Shown: positions 8,398 through 17,625, numbered from the stretch's first letter. The stretch: 64,000 bases of DNA from Candidatus Sacchlamyda saccharinae (GCA_030408505.1 JAUHQI010000004.1:310001-374000), one strand, 5' to 3'. Numbers and translations: made by a program. Notes: generated by a model from the sequence alone, not told the origin.

Positions 8398-8826
8398 ATG
8401 AGTGAAGAGCAAGTGCGTCCTTTTTGGCCGTTTCCCAGAACGCGCCATCCTTTTTCGTTTCTAGAAAACGTAGACGATGATTGGGATCTTCATGAATTCA
8501 CCAACCCTACAGGGTTAACCGTCTCAGAAGATGATGAACACATCATCGTAGAAGCTGCAATCCCGGGCATCCGTTTTGATGAGATTGATATGATCTACGA
8601 TAAAGGGATACTTTGGATCAAAGCTGAAAAAAAAGAAGACGCCGAGAGCAAGAAGAAAAAATTCTATCGAAAAGCCCTAAGCACCTTCTCGTATCGAGTT
8701 GCCGTGCCAGGCGACATCGACGAGTCGACCCAACCCGATGCCATTTGCAAAAATGGAATACTCAAAGTCTCTTTTTCTAAGGCTCAAAAAGGCCCCTCAA
8801 AAAAAATCCCCATTAAGGAAGGCTAG
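8398..8826 (+). CDS. Hsp20/alpha-crystallin family small heat-shock protein
   Basis: 142 residues. An alpha-crystallin domain covers about residues 38-128: GLTVSEDDEHIIVEAAIPGI, then WIKAEKKED, FYRKALSTFSYRVAVPGDID, and the hallmark A-x-x-x-N-G-x-L as AICKNGILKVSF. Family members are ATP-independent holdases that bind unfolding proteins in the cytosol. It lies 18 bases downstream of the kinase-like array, and its stop overlaps the GTG start of the glycosyltransferase, so it is likely the middle of a longer transcript. No heat-shock promoter was obvious in the short gap. Confidence 0.92.
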   Translation: MSEEQVRPFWPFPRTRHPFSFLENVDDDWDLHEFTNPTGLTVSEDDEHIIVEAAIPGIRFDEIDMIYDKGILWIKAEKKEDAESKKKKFYRKALSTFSYRVAVPGDIDESTQPDAICKNGILKVSFSKAQKGPSKKIPIKEG

Positions 8827-10499
8827 TGAAAATCAAACTCCTCTTCATCGCTCTACTGGTTTTTGCAGTGGGTGGCTATTTCGCAAAAGGCTACTTTTTT
8901 CCCGCGAAAACAAAAACCGTTTCTTACCCCATCCACGAGCAAAAACCCTTCGTGATCGTTGTCCCTTCTTACAACAACTCCAAATACATTGAAAAAAACC
9001 TCCGCTCCATATTCACGCAAAATTATGAAAATTACCGAGTCATCTACATCGACGACAATTCCCGTGACGACACACTTGACAAAGCCAAAATCCTCCTCTC
9101 AGAGCTCGATACAAAGGGAAGAGCGACCCTCATCCACAACCCGATCAATTCTGGGGCCCTGGCCAACATCTACAACGCCTCTCACTCATGCCATGACAGC
9201 GAGATCGTAGTCCTTGTTGATGGCGACGATTACCTCGCTCATGAAAACGTCCTCAACGTCCTAAACAAAACGTATGCCAACCCCAATGTCTGGATGTCCT
9301 ACGGCAATTACCTCGATTATCCAGCCTTTGTACAGAATCCAAAAATCTGCAAACAACTTCCCGAAAAAGTCATCCGAAAAAGCTCCTATCGAACTAGCCC
9401 ATGGGTCACCACACACCTCCGCTCTTTCTATGCCTCACTCGTCAAAGAAATAAAGCTTTCTGACCTTTTCTACCGAGGCAGATTTTATTCCATGGCTTCA
9501 GATCTCGCCATCATGACCCCCCTTCTTGAATTAGCCTCTCCCCATATCGCCTTCATCGACCAGACCCTCTACCTCTACAACAGAGAAAACCCCATTAGCG
9601 ACCACAAAATCAACCTCGCCTTCCAAAGAGAATGCCACGCACATATCGCTTCAAAAACGCCCTATCCCGCTCTCACACATCTACCAGTTCATAATCCCTC
9701 AAGGCATACGGCCGACCTCGTTATTTTCTCTGATGACCACCCCATGGGCACCTATGCCCTCCTCGAATCCCTCAACAGTTACGTGACAGGCCTTGGAAAA
9801 ACCACTATCATCTACACCGCGTCTTCCACAGAAATCGAAAGCCACTACCTCGAATTGCAGCACGAATTTCCAACTGTCCACTTCCTAAAAAAAGAGGGAC
9901 CATTAAAGCCCCTCCTACTCTCCACCCTAGATACACCACTGCAAGAGAGCCCCTACATTGTTTTCGCACACGACACCCTCATCCTTAAAGACCGCCTTGA
10001 CCTCACCAAAGCCACCGACGCTCTTGAAGCCTCAAAAGCTCACAGCCTCTACTTTAGCCACCACCAACGCATCGATTACTCAGACGAATTCTACCGCCAC
10101 CTCCCTAGCCCGCCAGTAGTGGCCCTGCGCGGCGTAGCAAATGGTGAAATCCCCTTTGCTTGGCAATTTGCCGCAGGCACCGACGACTGGAATACACCAA
10201 GCCCCTTCTCCTTTGTCCTCTTCCGCAAAGAAGACTTAAAAAATACATTCACCAATTTAGAGTTTGACAGCACAGAGGACCTGCGCTACGAGTGGAACCA
10301 TGCTTTGCCCCAGACCCAAGTGGGCCTTTTCTACCCAAACGCTAAATGCATCGACCTCTACCCTCAGCCCAAGATGACCAAACAACAATTCTGTGATTTA
10401 TTTAAACAGGGGTTAAAAATGGACCTAGAGCCATTTTTTCAGCTCCAAAGCCCTTCAAAAGCAATTTGTGCAGACGTGGAATTCATACCAAGAAATTAA
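8826..10499 (+). CDS. Membrane-anchored family-2 glycosyltransferase
   Basis: 557 residues from GTG 8826, one base overlapping the hsp20 stop. An N-terminal signal-anchor (about 4-25) precedes a GT-A domain: FVIVVPSYNNSKYIEKNLRS, YIDDNSRDDT, and the DXD-type metal site D132-G-D-D135 in VLVDGDDYL. The part after residue ~300 is a second region with motifs such as PYIVFAHDTLIL and no clear family. GT2 enzymes move sugars from nucleotide-sugars; the acceptor here is unknown. The anchor would place the catalytic domain outside or on the inner-membrane face, unusual for GT2. The 3' end meets a convergent gene with 4 bases of overlap. Confidence 0.85.
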   Translation: MKIKLLFIALLVFAVGGYFAKGYFFPAKTKTVSYPIHEQKPFVIVVPSYNNSKYIEKNLRSIFTQNYENYRVIYIDDNSRDDTLDKAKILLSELDTKGRATLIHNPINSGALANIYNASHSCHDSEIVVLVDGDDYLAHENVLNVLNKTYANPNVWMSYGNYLDYPAFVQNPKICKQLPEKVIRKSSYRTSPWVTTHLRSFYASLVKEIKLSDLFYRGRFYSMASDLAIMTPLLELASPHIAFIDQTLYLYNRENPISDHKINLAFQRECHAHIASKTPYPALTHLPVHNPSRHTADLVIFSDDHPMGTYALLESLNSYVTGLGKTTIIYTASSTEIESHYLELQHEFPTVHFLKKEGPLKPLLLSTLDTPLQESPYIVFAHDTLILKDRLDLTKATDALEASKAHSLYFSHHQRIDYSDEFYRHLPSPPVVALRGVANGEIPFAWQFAAGTDDWNTPSPFSFVLFRKEDLKNTFTNLEFDSTEDLRYEWNHALPQTQVGLFYPNAKCIDLYPQPKMTKQQFCDLFKQGLKMDLEPFFQLQSPSKAICADVEFIPRN

Positions 10500-11632
10500 C
10501 CAGTTTCTTCAGTTGAGGTCCAGCTAGAACTATCTGATGAGTCTGTGTCGTCTAATTCTAATTCAATTCCTGCTTCGCTAAGAAGCTCTGGATTTTTAAA
10601 AAGAAAGTCATAGATTTTGTAAAAAACTCTCACCTTGTCTTCCTCAAAAATAGTTGGATCATCGCGGTCATCAAAGTAGGCAATGATGTCACGCACTTGA
10701 CTGTTAAATATTTCGGAGAAATCCGTTCCTTGTTGATAATGAATCTCAAAATCTCTATCCAACAAAGCTTCATAAAATTGCGGATATTTTGGCTGTAAAT
10801 GTTTTGCAATTGCAATCCAAACCTTCCGATGTGGGTTCACCTGCTCTAAAAGACAATGGAAATAGGCATCATGGATATAGATCCCAAGACCCGAAGGATT
10901 TTTTACTTCATGCAAATGTTTTGGAGTTGAAACCCCAGGACACGGAATCCATACATCTCTTCTATCTTCATACTCAAAATCTTCTGGGCTTGAAAACCCC
11001 ACTACAGGATGGACTTCAATAATCGTGTGAGGATGAAAAATCCGTTCGTGATAGATTCCCGAAATTGCATTGTAAAACTTTTGCAATGTCGCAGGAGGAA
11101 GAACATAGAGAGTTTTTCTAAACCCATCAAATGAGCTTGTAATTGTGTTAATCCCCCCAGTCCTGGCATTTCTTCTAGGAACCGCAAAAATTTGATCCGT
11201 TTCATCCAAGGAATCAAAAAAAGTGCGAATATCATCCGTTTTAAACCGACCTCTAAAAGTATCAATGAATGAGCGTCTCACTTCCCTGCGAATCTCATCT
11301 CCATCATTCAATACGGTAGCTTCTAGGGGCTTGCACTCACGATAAAGCATCAACTTGGCGAAATCGTTAGTAGAGAGTTTGCCCTGTAGAACAAATCGGA
11401 TTGCATAATAGGGCCAATCGCCATTTTGAAATATTGAGTGGTCATAGTCTCCTTGCTCAAAAGCTACCAATGCTCCTGACGGGGCCTTGGGAAGAGCCTT
11501 AACAACCCCCTCAATCTCCTCTCTTTCAGTAACATCCACCCTCCTAAAGAGCTCAAAACCTCCCATAGAAGGAATGGTCTCTACTTTGCGAGCTGGGCAA
11601 CAACAACCCCTTATTCTTGAAATTATAGACAT
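10496..11632 (-). CDS. Hypothetical protein, chlamydial type
   Basis: 378 residues, no family recognised. N-terminus has a CCCP cluster (about 10-13) similar in kind to the FCCCP of the protein at 21423, which could be a palmitoylation or metal motif. No transmembrane segment is evident. The C-terminal 20 residues are Asp/Ser/Thr/Glu-rich (DDTDSSDSSSW). The 11633-11757 gap upstream is A/T-rich and would hold its promoter and that of the divergent yhhQ-like gene. A host-directed effector is possible, but this is speculation. Confidence 0.6.
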   Translation of the reverse strand: MSIISRIRGCCCPARKVETIPSMGGFELFRRVDVTEREEIEGVVKALPKAPSGALVAFEQGDYDHSIFQNGDWPYYAIRFVLQGKLSTNDFAKLMLYRECKPLEATVLNDGDEIRREVRRSFIDTFRGRFKTDDIRTFFDSLDETDQIFAVPRRNARTGGINTITSSFDGFRKTLYVLPPATLQKFYNAISGIYHERIFHPHTIIEVHPVVGFSSPEDFEYEDRRDVWIPCPGVSTPKHLHEVKNPSGLGIYIHDAYFHCLLEQVNPHRKVWIAIAKHLQPKYPQFYEALLDRDFEIHYQQGTDFSEIFNSQVRDIIAYFDDRDDPTIFEEDKVRVFYKIYDFLFKNPELLSEAGIELELDDTDSSDSSSWTSTEETG

Positions 11633-11757
11633 ATTATCTCCCTTTTATATATTAATTATAGCAAATATTTTAATTAAATTCAAATTAACACCACGCTATT
11701 TACTATAAGCAACTTATAATTGGATCTTTATTCTAGGTTTATTGTATATTTGTCTTC

Positions 11758-12420
11758 GTGAATGAAATTACCTTTCTCCTCCAAATCCTTTTTGTCTTCC
11801 TATTTACCTACGGTGCTTTCCGCTTAGGCAAAAACGCTCTGATCACCGCTGTATCTATTCAGGCAATTTTGGCCAATTTTTTTGTCTTAAAGCAGATCTC
11901 CCTCCTCGGCTTTACTGTGACCTGCAGCGACGCCTTTGCCATTGGCAGCATCCTGTCTCTAAATTTGTTAAGAGAGTATTTCGGGAGAGAAGAGAGCAAA
12001 AAAGCTATTAGCATATGCTTTTTCTTTATGGCCTTTTTTGTGGTCATGTCGCAAATGCACCTCCGCTTCACCCCAAGCCCATTTGATAGCGCCCATCACT
12101 CGTATACCGCCCTCCTCTCCCCTGCTCCACGCCTACTCACCGCATCGCTAGTTGCCTTCTTTATCACCCAACAGTTCGACGTCCGCTGCTTTGGGTGGAT
12201 TTCCAATGTGCTTCCTAAATCGAGCTTCCCCGTAAGGTCCACCATTTCTCTTGGGGTTTCCCAACTACTTGACACAGCCCTATTTGGCTTTATCGGCCTC
12301 TTTGGCCTTGTCGAAAGTCTTTTTGACATTATCGTCATTAGCTTCCTGCTCAAGTTTGTCATCATCCTGATGCTCGGGCCCCTCACCACAATTTTTAAAC
12401 GATTGGCGCCCGATGTTTGA
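11758..12420 (+). CDS. yhhQ: Queuosine precursor transporter, YhhQ/DUF165 family
   Basis: 220 residues from a GTG start. About six hydrophobic helices, with the family's conserved stretches: LGFTVTCSDAFAIGSILSLN, LREYFGREESKKAI, DVRCFGWISNVLPKS and STISLGVSQLLDTALFGFIG. YhhQ proteins import queuine or preQ bases across the inner membrane. Its 3' end overlaps tgt by 8 bases, which places transporter and tRNA-modifying enzyme in one operon and supports scavenging of queuine from the host. Confidence 0.9.
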   Translation: MNEITFLLQILFVFLFTYGAFRLGKNALITAVSIQAILANFFVLKQISLLGFTVTCSDAFAIGSILSLNLLREYFGREESKKAISICFFFMAFFVVMSQMHLRFTPSPFDSAHHSYTALLSPAPRLLTASLVAFFITQQFDVRCFGWISNVLPKSSFPVRSTISLGVSQLLDTALFGFIGLFGLVESLFDIIVISFLLKFVIILMLGPLTTIFKRLAPDV

Positions 12421-13531
12421 GATTCTCCACCAATCTAAAAAATCTCCTGCGCGAGTAGGCAAGATTCACACGCCTCATGGCGTGATTGACACCCCCAATT
12501 TCGTAGCAGTAGGAACGAACGGAACCATCAAGGCAATCGATAGCGACACAGTCTCAGAGATTGGACTGCAGCTGATGTTTTGCAACACCTATCACCTCCT
12601 CCTTCAACCAGGCACAGAAGTTGTCAAAAATGCCGGAGGACTCCACAAGTTCATCAACCGGAAACTGCCCATCATCACCGATTCTGGAGGGTTTCAAGTC
12701 TTTAGCTTAGCCTACGGCTCGGTAGCAAATGAATTAAAGGGAAGAGGGAACAAACAGAGCGGCAACCTCGTGATGAAGATCGATGAAGAGGGTGTAGTCT
12801 TTCGCTCCTATAGAGATGGCTCAAAGGTTCTTCTCACCCCAGAGAGCTCAGTACAAGCCCAAAAAGATTTGGGCGCAGACATCATCATCCCCTTTGATGA
12901 ACTCCCCCCCTATCACATCAAAGACCACGACCTAAAGCTCTCCCTAGCCCGTACACACCGCTGGGAAAAACGATCGCTTGATACCCACTTAAAAAACCGT
13001 AACGACCAGGCCATGTATGCAGTTATCCATGGCGGGATAGACCTAGATCTAAGAAAGAAAAGCTGTGAGACTCTCACCAAGCTCGACTTCGATGGATTTG
13101 CAATCGGCGGAAGTATGGGGAAAAACAAGCAAGAAATGTACTCCATTCTCGAGGCTACCATGCCCTGCCTGCCCAAAGAAAAACCCAATCATCTGCTGGG
13201 CATTGGAGACTTGGCCTCTATTGATGTAGGTGTGGCCCTTGGGATCGACACCTTTGACAGCTCCTATCCCACAAGAGCGGCCCGCCATGGCGTTGCCCTC
13301 ACCTGGCAAGGGCCCCTCAAGCTCACCACCTCAGAAAGCGCTAATACCTTTGAGCCGATCGACAAAAATTGCCCGTGTCCCGCCTGCAAGAGCTTTTCTA
13401 GGGCCTACATCCACCACCTATTCAAAGCAAAAGAGCTGACAGCCCTTTCCATTGCCAGTATCCACAACCTCCACTTCATGGTCGAGTACATGGCAGACAT
13501 CCGTGAAAAGATCGCCTCTAATCTTATCTAG
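12413..13531 (+). CDS. tgt: tRNA-guanine (queuine) transglycosylase
   Basis: 372 residues, full length for bacterial Tgt. The catalytic base exchange machinery is intact: proton-acceptor Asp90 in ITDSGGFQVFS, nucleophile Asp282 in TFDSSYPTRAARHG, and a zinc site C320-P-C322-P-A-C325 with a His in the following SIHNLHF helix. The enzyme replaces guanine-34 of Asp, Asn, His and Tyr tRNAs with a queuine-type base. No preQ1 biosynthesis genes are seen nearby, so salvage through the overlapping yhhQ gene is the likely route. Converges on tdk with an 8-base overlap of the 3' ends. Confidence 0.96.
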   Translation: MFEILHQSKKSPARVGKIHTPHGVIDTPNFVAVGTNGTIKAIDSDTVSEIGLQLMFCNTYHLLLQPGTEVVKNAGGLHKFINRKLPIITDSGGFQVFSLAYGSVANELKGRGNKQSGNLVMKIDEEGVVFRSYRDGSKVLLTPESSVQAQKDLGADIIIPFDELPPYHIKDHDLKLSLARTHRWEKRSLDTHLKNRNDQAMYAVIHGGIDLDLRKKSCETLTKLDFDGFAIGGSMGKNKQEMYSILEATMPCLPKEKPNHLLGIGDLASIDVGVALGIDTFDSSYPTRAARHGVALTWQGPLKLTTSESANTFEPIDKNCPCPACKSFSRAYIHHLFKAKELTALSIASIHNLHFMVEYMADIREKIASNLI

Positions 13532-14099
13532 CAACTGACGCCAACTGATCTTGATAACAGCTATAGCATGCTGGGAAATAGCTCTCTTCTGCGCCTACCA
13601 AAACTACAGGCCCATCATTAACAGCCTCGCCATTGACATGCCTTAAGTTCATAATGGATTTTCGATTGCAGAAGTGGCAAGTCGCCTTCACCTCTTCGAT
13701 CGAATCGGCCAGCTCTAAAAGCCTCTTAGATCCATCAAATAAATGCCCTCTGAAATCCGTTCTCAGACCATAGCAGATCACTGGAATCCTCTTCTCCACA
13801 CTAATGGCTCGAAGTTGCTCAATAATCCGAGGGGACATAAATTGGACCTCATCGACCAAGATACAGTCTACACCCTCTAAATCGAGCAAATACAGGTCCG
13901 TATCCTCATGAATGAGCAAATCAGCCGACATCTCCAAACCAGCTCTAGATTTAATCTGCTCCCGCCCAAACCGATCATCTAGAGCAGGCTTGAGCAATAG
14001 AACCTCTTTGCCCTGCTGCCGATAATTATGTGCTACAGCCAAAAGGTTCAACGTCTTAGCACTTCCTACAGTTCCATGTCTAAAATAAAGTTTTGCCAT
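13524..14099 (-). CDS. tdk: Thymidine kinase, type II
   Basis: 191 residues from ATG 14099, chosen over a GTG at 14108 because a strong GAGGTGAT ribosome binding site sits five bases upstream. The P-loop is HGTVGSAKTLNLL, a variant of the usual GxMxSGKS; the Lys and Thr are kept. DCILVDEVQFMSP is the Walker B/lid region, and the zinc site is CHFCNRK plus CYSCY. Tdk phosphorylates thymidine with ATP for salvage to dTMP. The Ala in place of the P-loop Gly is unusual but seen in a flexible position; activity is likely but not certain. Confidence 0.92.
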   Translation of the reverse strand: MAKLYFRHGTVGSAKTLNLLAVAHNYRQQGKEVLLLKPALDDRFGREQIKSRAGLEMSADLLIHEDTDLYLLDLEGVDCILVDEVQFMSPRIIEQLRAISVEKRIPVICYGLRTDFRGHLFDGSKRLLELADSIEEVKATCHFCNRKSIMNLRHVNGEAVNDGPVVLVGAEESYFPACYSCYQDQLASVAR

Positions 14100-14256
14100 A
14101 AAAATCACCTCACTTTTCTCCCAATTTAGCCCCTACTCCATATTTAAGCAACTAAATCATTTATTATTAATTATATAGTAAATTTTAAAATGATTATTTG
14201 ACTTTTATTCACATTTAATTTAATATTAATGTAGATTTTAAAAAAGGAGATAAATA

Positions 14257-15042
14257 ATGGCAACAACACCACCAGCTGGCCCTGCCACACCAGAAAGAGC
14301 AACGCAACCACGACCTATGCCTGAAACCCCTCCATTAGGCGCTGGAAGGACTGCCACAGTAGCGAAAAGACTCCTTTTTCCCCCTGTCCCCCCGACACCC
14401 GGTATGGCTCTAAGATGCGGGAAAGTTGAGCAAAAAGGGCCAGCATTTCCAGGAACTATTTTACCTGTTGAAACAGCTACCGAACCCCTTGAAATTGAAG
14501 ATGCCCCAGAAGGATTTCATGCCCGCTTAATCTACAATGATAATGGTATACATCGAAACATCATGAAACAACCACTTGGAAGTAAAAGCTGCTGGGCCTA
14601 CTCTTTTGCTATGCTGCTTACCGATGTATTGCGTTCTGGAAAAGAAGTTACATTTGATGATAAATTTCACCGCTGGTTCTATTCTGCTCAATTGTTAACA
14701 GCAGAAAGAGTTCATGAGGAAGCGAAAAGATTAGGGGTGGATCTTTCTCTAACAAGCATCCCTAAAGATACCCCTCTAGAGACTTTAAGAGAGCAATTAC
14801 AAGCATCAGGATTCCCGGTCCTTGCAACTATTGAACACCCCACTTTTTCTGGACACACGATAGTGATCGATACAATCACAGATACAGATACAACAATTCG
14901 CGATCCGTTTAGCGGAAGAGCTTTTGTCATTCCGAACGCAAAAATGAGCGTTTTTTTTCAGGGTGATGACGATGAGTCTGTTGTAGGAGCCGAAGAAAAA
15001 TGTTTATCTATTATTCCCCCTCAGCAACAGGCCGAAGGTTAA
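14257..15042 (+). CDS. Putative C39/papain-like cysteine peptidase with Pro-rich N-terminus
   Basis: 261 residues; AAAAAGGAG lies 8 bases before ATG. The first ~70 residues are Pro/Thr-rich and probably disordered. The rest fits a C39-like papain fold: Gln105 (oxyanion), Cys112 in SKSCWAYSFAMLL at the start of the active helix, His200 in FSGHTIVIDTI, and Asp216 in IRDPFSG. The preceding segment LQASGFPVLATIEH matches the usual strand before the active His. There is no signal peptide, so a type-III-type effector or a cytosolic peptidase are both possible. Its last 32 bases overlap the end of the convergent 15011 gene. Confidence 0.65.
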   Translation: MATTPPAGPATPERATQPRPMPETPPLGAGRTATVAKRLLFPPVPPTPGMALRCGKVEQKGPAFPGTILPVETATEPLEIEDAPEGFHARLIYNDNGIHRNIMKQPLGSKSCWAYSFAMLLTDVLRSGKEVTFDDKFHRWFYSAQLLTAERVHEEAKRLGVDLSLTSIPKDTPLETLREQLQASGFPVLATIEHPTFSGHTIVIDTITDTDTTIRDPFSGRAFVIPNAKMSVFFQGDDDESVVGAEEKCLSIIPPQQQAEG

Positions 15043-15337
15043 TAATATCCAAAATTTCCAAGTCCATTGCTACTCCTGTATATTGCGCTACAGAGATTCC
15101 CATCTCATAAGCAACGATTGTAAAAGACCTCGCCGAACTGATATCATTTATATCCATTACAATCGAATCTAAGGAATCTGACACGAATTCTACCCCTCTC
15201 CCATCTAGGCCGGTTATCCACCCTTTTATCGAATCAAGCTCAACTCCTTCTGGGGGCCTGACAATAAATTGCTTTAATTCTTTCGGAGGTTCATAACTAG
15301 GGGGTGTAGTCGGCATAACAGATTGTAGAGTTGGCAT
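15011..15337 (-). CDS. Hypothetical small protein
   Basis: 108 residues, no recognised family and no membrane segment. AGGAGCTATGAAATG precedes the start, giving a plausible ribosome binding site. Visible pieces are IKGWITGLDGRGVEFVSDSL and ISSARSFTIVAYEMGISVA. The 3' end overlaps the convergent C39-like gene by 32 bases, so one of the two 3' ends might be regulated by the other through antisense reading. Confidence 0.5.
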   Translation of the reverse strand: MPTLQSVMPTTPPSYEPPKELKQFIVRPPEGVELDSIKGWITGLDGRGVEFVSDSLDSIVMDINDISSARSFTIVAYEMGISVAQYTGVAMDLEILDIINLRPVAEGE

Positions 15338-15403
15338 TTCATAGCTCCTATTTTTGAGGGAGCTACACTCTACTAAATATTTTCTTCTTAAATCAAGTAA
15401 AAT

Positions 15404-15943
15404 TTAGCCTTTGAGCTGAAATGAGTCGAGAAACTCTTCTGGCTTTACTTTCTCAGCTGAAGCCATGGGATAAGTAACAAAAACCCTATAAAGGGTGTTA
15501 CCAGAGACGATGAACTTCCCGGAAATTTCTTTCCCATCTTGTTTAAGACGATAGACGAGAGCGGTGTCTCCCCCAATGGTCGTCAGTTGCCTCTCAAGAA
15601 CCTCTTCAACTCCTTTTTCACTCTCTATAAACTTCTCGAACGTCTTTGTGAGGAGAGTTTTGTTACCTAGCCACTTCCAATGCCCTGGAAAGTCGATATA
15701 GCTCACAGCATAGATAGAGCCACCGTCTTCACAGCTGAGTTGACGATAATCAATTTTTTTATTGTCAACATCGAGCTCCTCAGAAGACTCTTTTGGGTCT
15801 GCTGGAAACTTCGCACTGAATCGCTCCCCACTCCATTCCTTATAATTTCCTGCACCCGATTTTTGGTCTAAGTAGAGATAGCTTAAGGTACCTCCAGCAA
15901 CAATAGAAGTGGCAAGTAAAATAGTAAGAATCTTTTTACGCAC
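15404..15943 (-). CDS. Exported hypothetical protein, possible PsbP/DcrB-like fold
   Basis: 179 residues. N-terminal KK followed by ILTILLATSIVAGGTLSYL is an export signal or anchor. The mature part begins with W-S-G-E-R-F-S-A-K-F-P-A-D-P, a pattern common in PsbP/DcrB-like small periplasmic proteins (F-x-x-x-F-P-x-x-P followed by a beta sheet and a terminal helix). GGDTALVYRLKQDGKEISGKF and VYRVFVTY-like strands follow. The fold call is inference from pattern. It is followed 36 bases upstream on the same strand by the symporter gene and may be its downstream operon partner. Confidence 0.6.
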   Translation of the reverse strand: MRKKILTILLATSIVAGGTLSYLYLDQKSGAGNYKEWSGERFSAKFPADPKESSEELDVDNKKIDYRQLSCEDGGSIYAVSYIDFPGHWKWLGNKTLLTKTFEKFIESEKGVEEVLERQLTTIGGDTALVYRLKQDGKEISGKFIVSGNTLYRVFVTYPMASAEKVKPEEFLDSFQLKG

Positions 15944-15979
15944 AAAGGCCTCCGGAAATAATATTTTTATAGTATTATA

Positions 15980-17305
15980 CTACAGAGCAGATTTAACATC
16001 CAATTTCTTATTAGGGGCTAATAAAGAACCAATTATACCTGATATAAAAATAATTGGAATGCCAATCACCGTCCAGCACCAAGTGTATTCCTCTTGGCCA
16101 ATAATCAGATAGCTCCCTACACCAACGGCCCATCCGACGATGATGCTCGCATATACCCCTGCCCGCGAGGTTTTCTTCCAATAAAACCCTCCAAGAAGAG
16201 CAAAAGAAAGCGCTGCAATGGGGATATTGGCCAGGATGATTTTATCAAGCACACGATCTACAAAGGTGTTGGCCAGCACAAAAGTGGAGAGGGCAATCAT
16301 GACCACATGCCCCCTACTCCTCGTCACACTTCCCTTTTCATCTGTAATTAGAGTACACATCGCGCTCCACACACCAGAAAGCGTCGTAGCAGAAGCAGCG
16401 AACAAAAGGGTAAAACCCAAGCCCTTCAAACCACTAGGCATACCCATTAGAACCATGGGCAAGGCTTGTTCTGGATTAGAAAGCTCTACACCGTTTCTTT
16501 TTAAAAACCAGGTGCTCATTACGCCAAGACCATACAAAAGAAAAATAAGCAGAGCCGCACAAAGAACGGAAAAAAAAGCCACCCGCTCTGATTTTGCTGC
16601 AAAGATTTTCTGCCCATACCAGGGAGCTAAAATGTAGGTAAACATTGTTAAAACAATCAGAGACAACACAAATTGCCATGAAACGGTCTCTACTACTGCG
16701 CTCACTTGCTCTCCTCTACTTGCGAAGAATGCCATTAAAGGAAAAAACAGCAAGACTACAACAAAACTAAATACATCGGTGCGCATAATGGAGAAGAGTC
16801 CTCCACGAAGCATCAGCATGAGTATAAAAGAGACGAAAAGCCCGCTTAAAACCCATGTATTAAGCTCTAAGAATAGGGGCTGAAACAATAGTGAAAGCGA
16901 CTTGAGATAAGCCCCGCTAAAAACAGCCATAGCAACAAAGAGGGCAACCCCTGCAAGAATACCAACATCTCGACCGTACCGCTTGGAGAAATAGCTCGCA
17001 ACCGAAAACCCATCAAATCCTCTCCATTTTTTTGCGACCGTAACCGCATAAAACAAAAGGCCAATTAAAAATACCAACGGGAAGCTTAGAGCTCCCACCC
17101 CTCCTAAATATCCCAACGACGAAAACGAGAGAAGGGTAGCAGTGTTCAATTCGGTCATCACAAGAGTGGCCGTCAAGGCAAAGAATCCCATCTGCCGATC
17201 AGCCAAAAGATAAGCCGAGGTCGACTGCACACCTTCTCTCCGATAGAGCCCAAAAAAGGCCAATGCGCAGAGAAAAACAAGACTGCAAAGGAGATCTAAA
17301 ATCAT
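15980..17305 (-). CDS. Sodium:solute symporter family transporter
   Basis: 441 residues, some 12 hydrophobic helices. Typical SSS family landmarks: AYLLADRQMGFFALTATLVM near the N-terminus (the family's R-x-M/L-x-x... start), KRYGRDVGILAGVALFVAMA, LAPWYGQKIFAAKS, and FLLYGLGVMSTWF. SSS carriers couple Na+ entry to uptake of sugars, amino acids, proline or other solutes; the substrate cannot be read from sequence. Slightly shorter than the usual 480-550 residues. It starts 8 bases after the end of cassette gene C2, suggesting read-through from the A-B-C cassette. Confidence 0.85.
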   Translation of the reverse strand: MILDLLCSLVFLCALAFFGLYRREGVQSTSAYLLADRQMGFFALTATLVMTELNTATLLSFSSLGYLGGVGALSFPLVFLIGLLFYAVTVAKKWRGFDGFSVASYFSKRYGRDVGILAGVALFVAMAVFSGAYLKSLSLLFQPLFLELNTWVLSGLFVSFILMLMLRGGLFSIMRTDVFSFVVVLLFFPLMAFFASRGEQVSAVVETVSWQFVLSLIVLTMFTYILAPWYGQKIFAAKSERVAFFSVLCAALLIFLLYGLGVMSTWFLKRNGVELSNPEQALPMVLMGMPSGLKGLGFTLLFAASATTLSGVWSAMCTLITDEKGSVTRSRGHVVMIALSTFVLANTFVDRVLDKIILANIPIAALSFALLGGFYWKKTSRAGVYASIIVGWAVGVGSYLIIGQEEYTWCWTVIGIPIIFISGIIGSLLAPNKKLDVKSAL

Positions 17306-17313
17306 TCAGCAAC

Positions 17314-17625
17314 TCATAAGAGGATTGGAAAACATTTTTCTACCTTTTCATGTAAATCCGCGTGAATTGTGGGATAGAACGCAAGGCGCTGCAAATTACT
17401 CCGAAGGACCTGTACTTCTGCTTCTGTAAGCCTTTCCTTCTGCAATAGATCCGAACAAGCATCGACACGGCGATCCACCTTTTCTTGTAAAGCTTTCGCA
17501 TTGAGCTCTCCAAGTTTATCCGCAGTCCATTTCCTTGATTCTGGAGAGATATTATCAGGTAGACCCTCTCTCAAGAGTTGATCTGCTCGAGCTTGTACTT
17601 CTGGGTGAATAGGTCTTGTAGCCAT
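17314..17625 (-). CDS. Cassette protein C, copy 2 (hypothetical helical)
   Basis: 103 residues. Paralogous to 19399-19731: shared IHPE at the N-terminus, the ...RKW/RILRDINE...NA(K/R)LLQ helix, LTEAEVQVLRSNL versus LTETRARKIRAGL, and YPTIHADLHEKV versus YPTIHSQLEAWV. All helix, no membrane segment. Third gene of a three-gene cassette that appears twice on this strand, followed directly by the symporter gene. No known family recognised. Confidence 0.6.
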   Translation of the reverse strand: MATRPIHPEVQARADQLLREGLPDNISPESRKWTADKLGELNAKALQEKVDRRVDACSDLLQKERLTEAEVQVLRSNLQRLAFYPTIHADLHEKVEKCFPILL

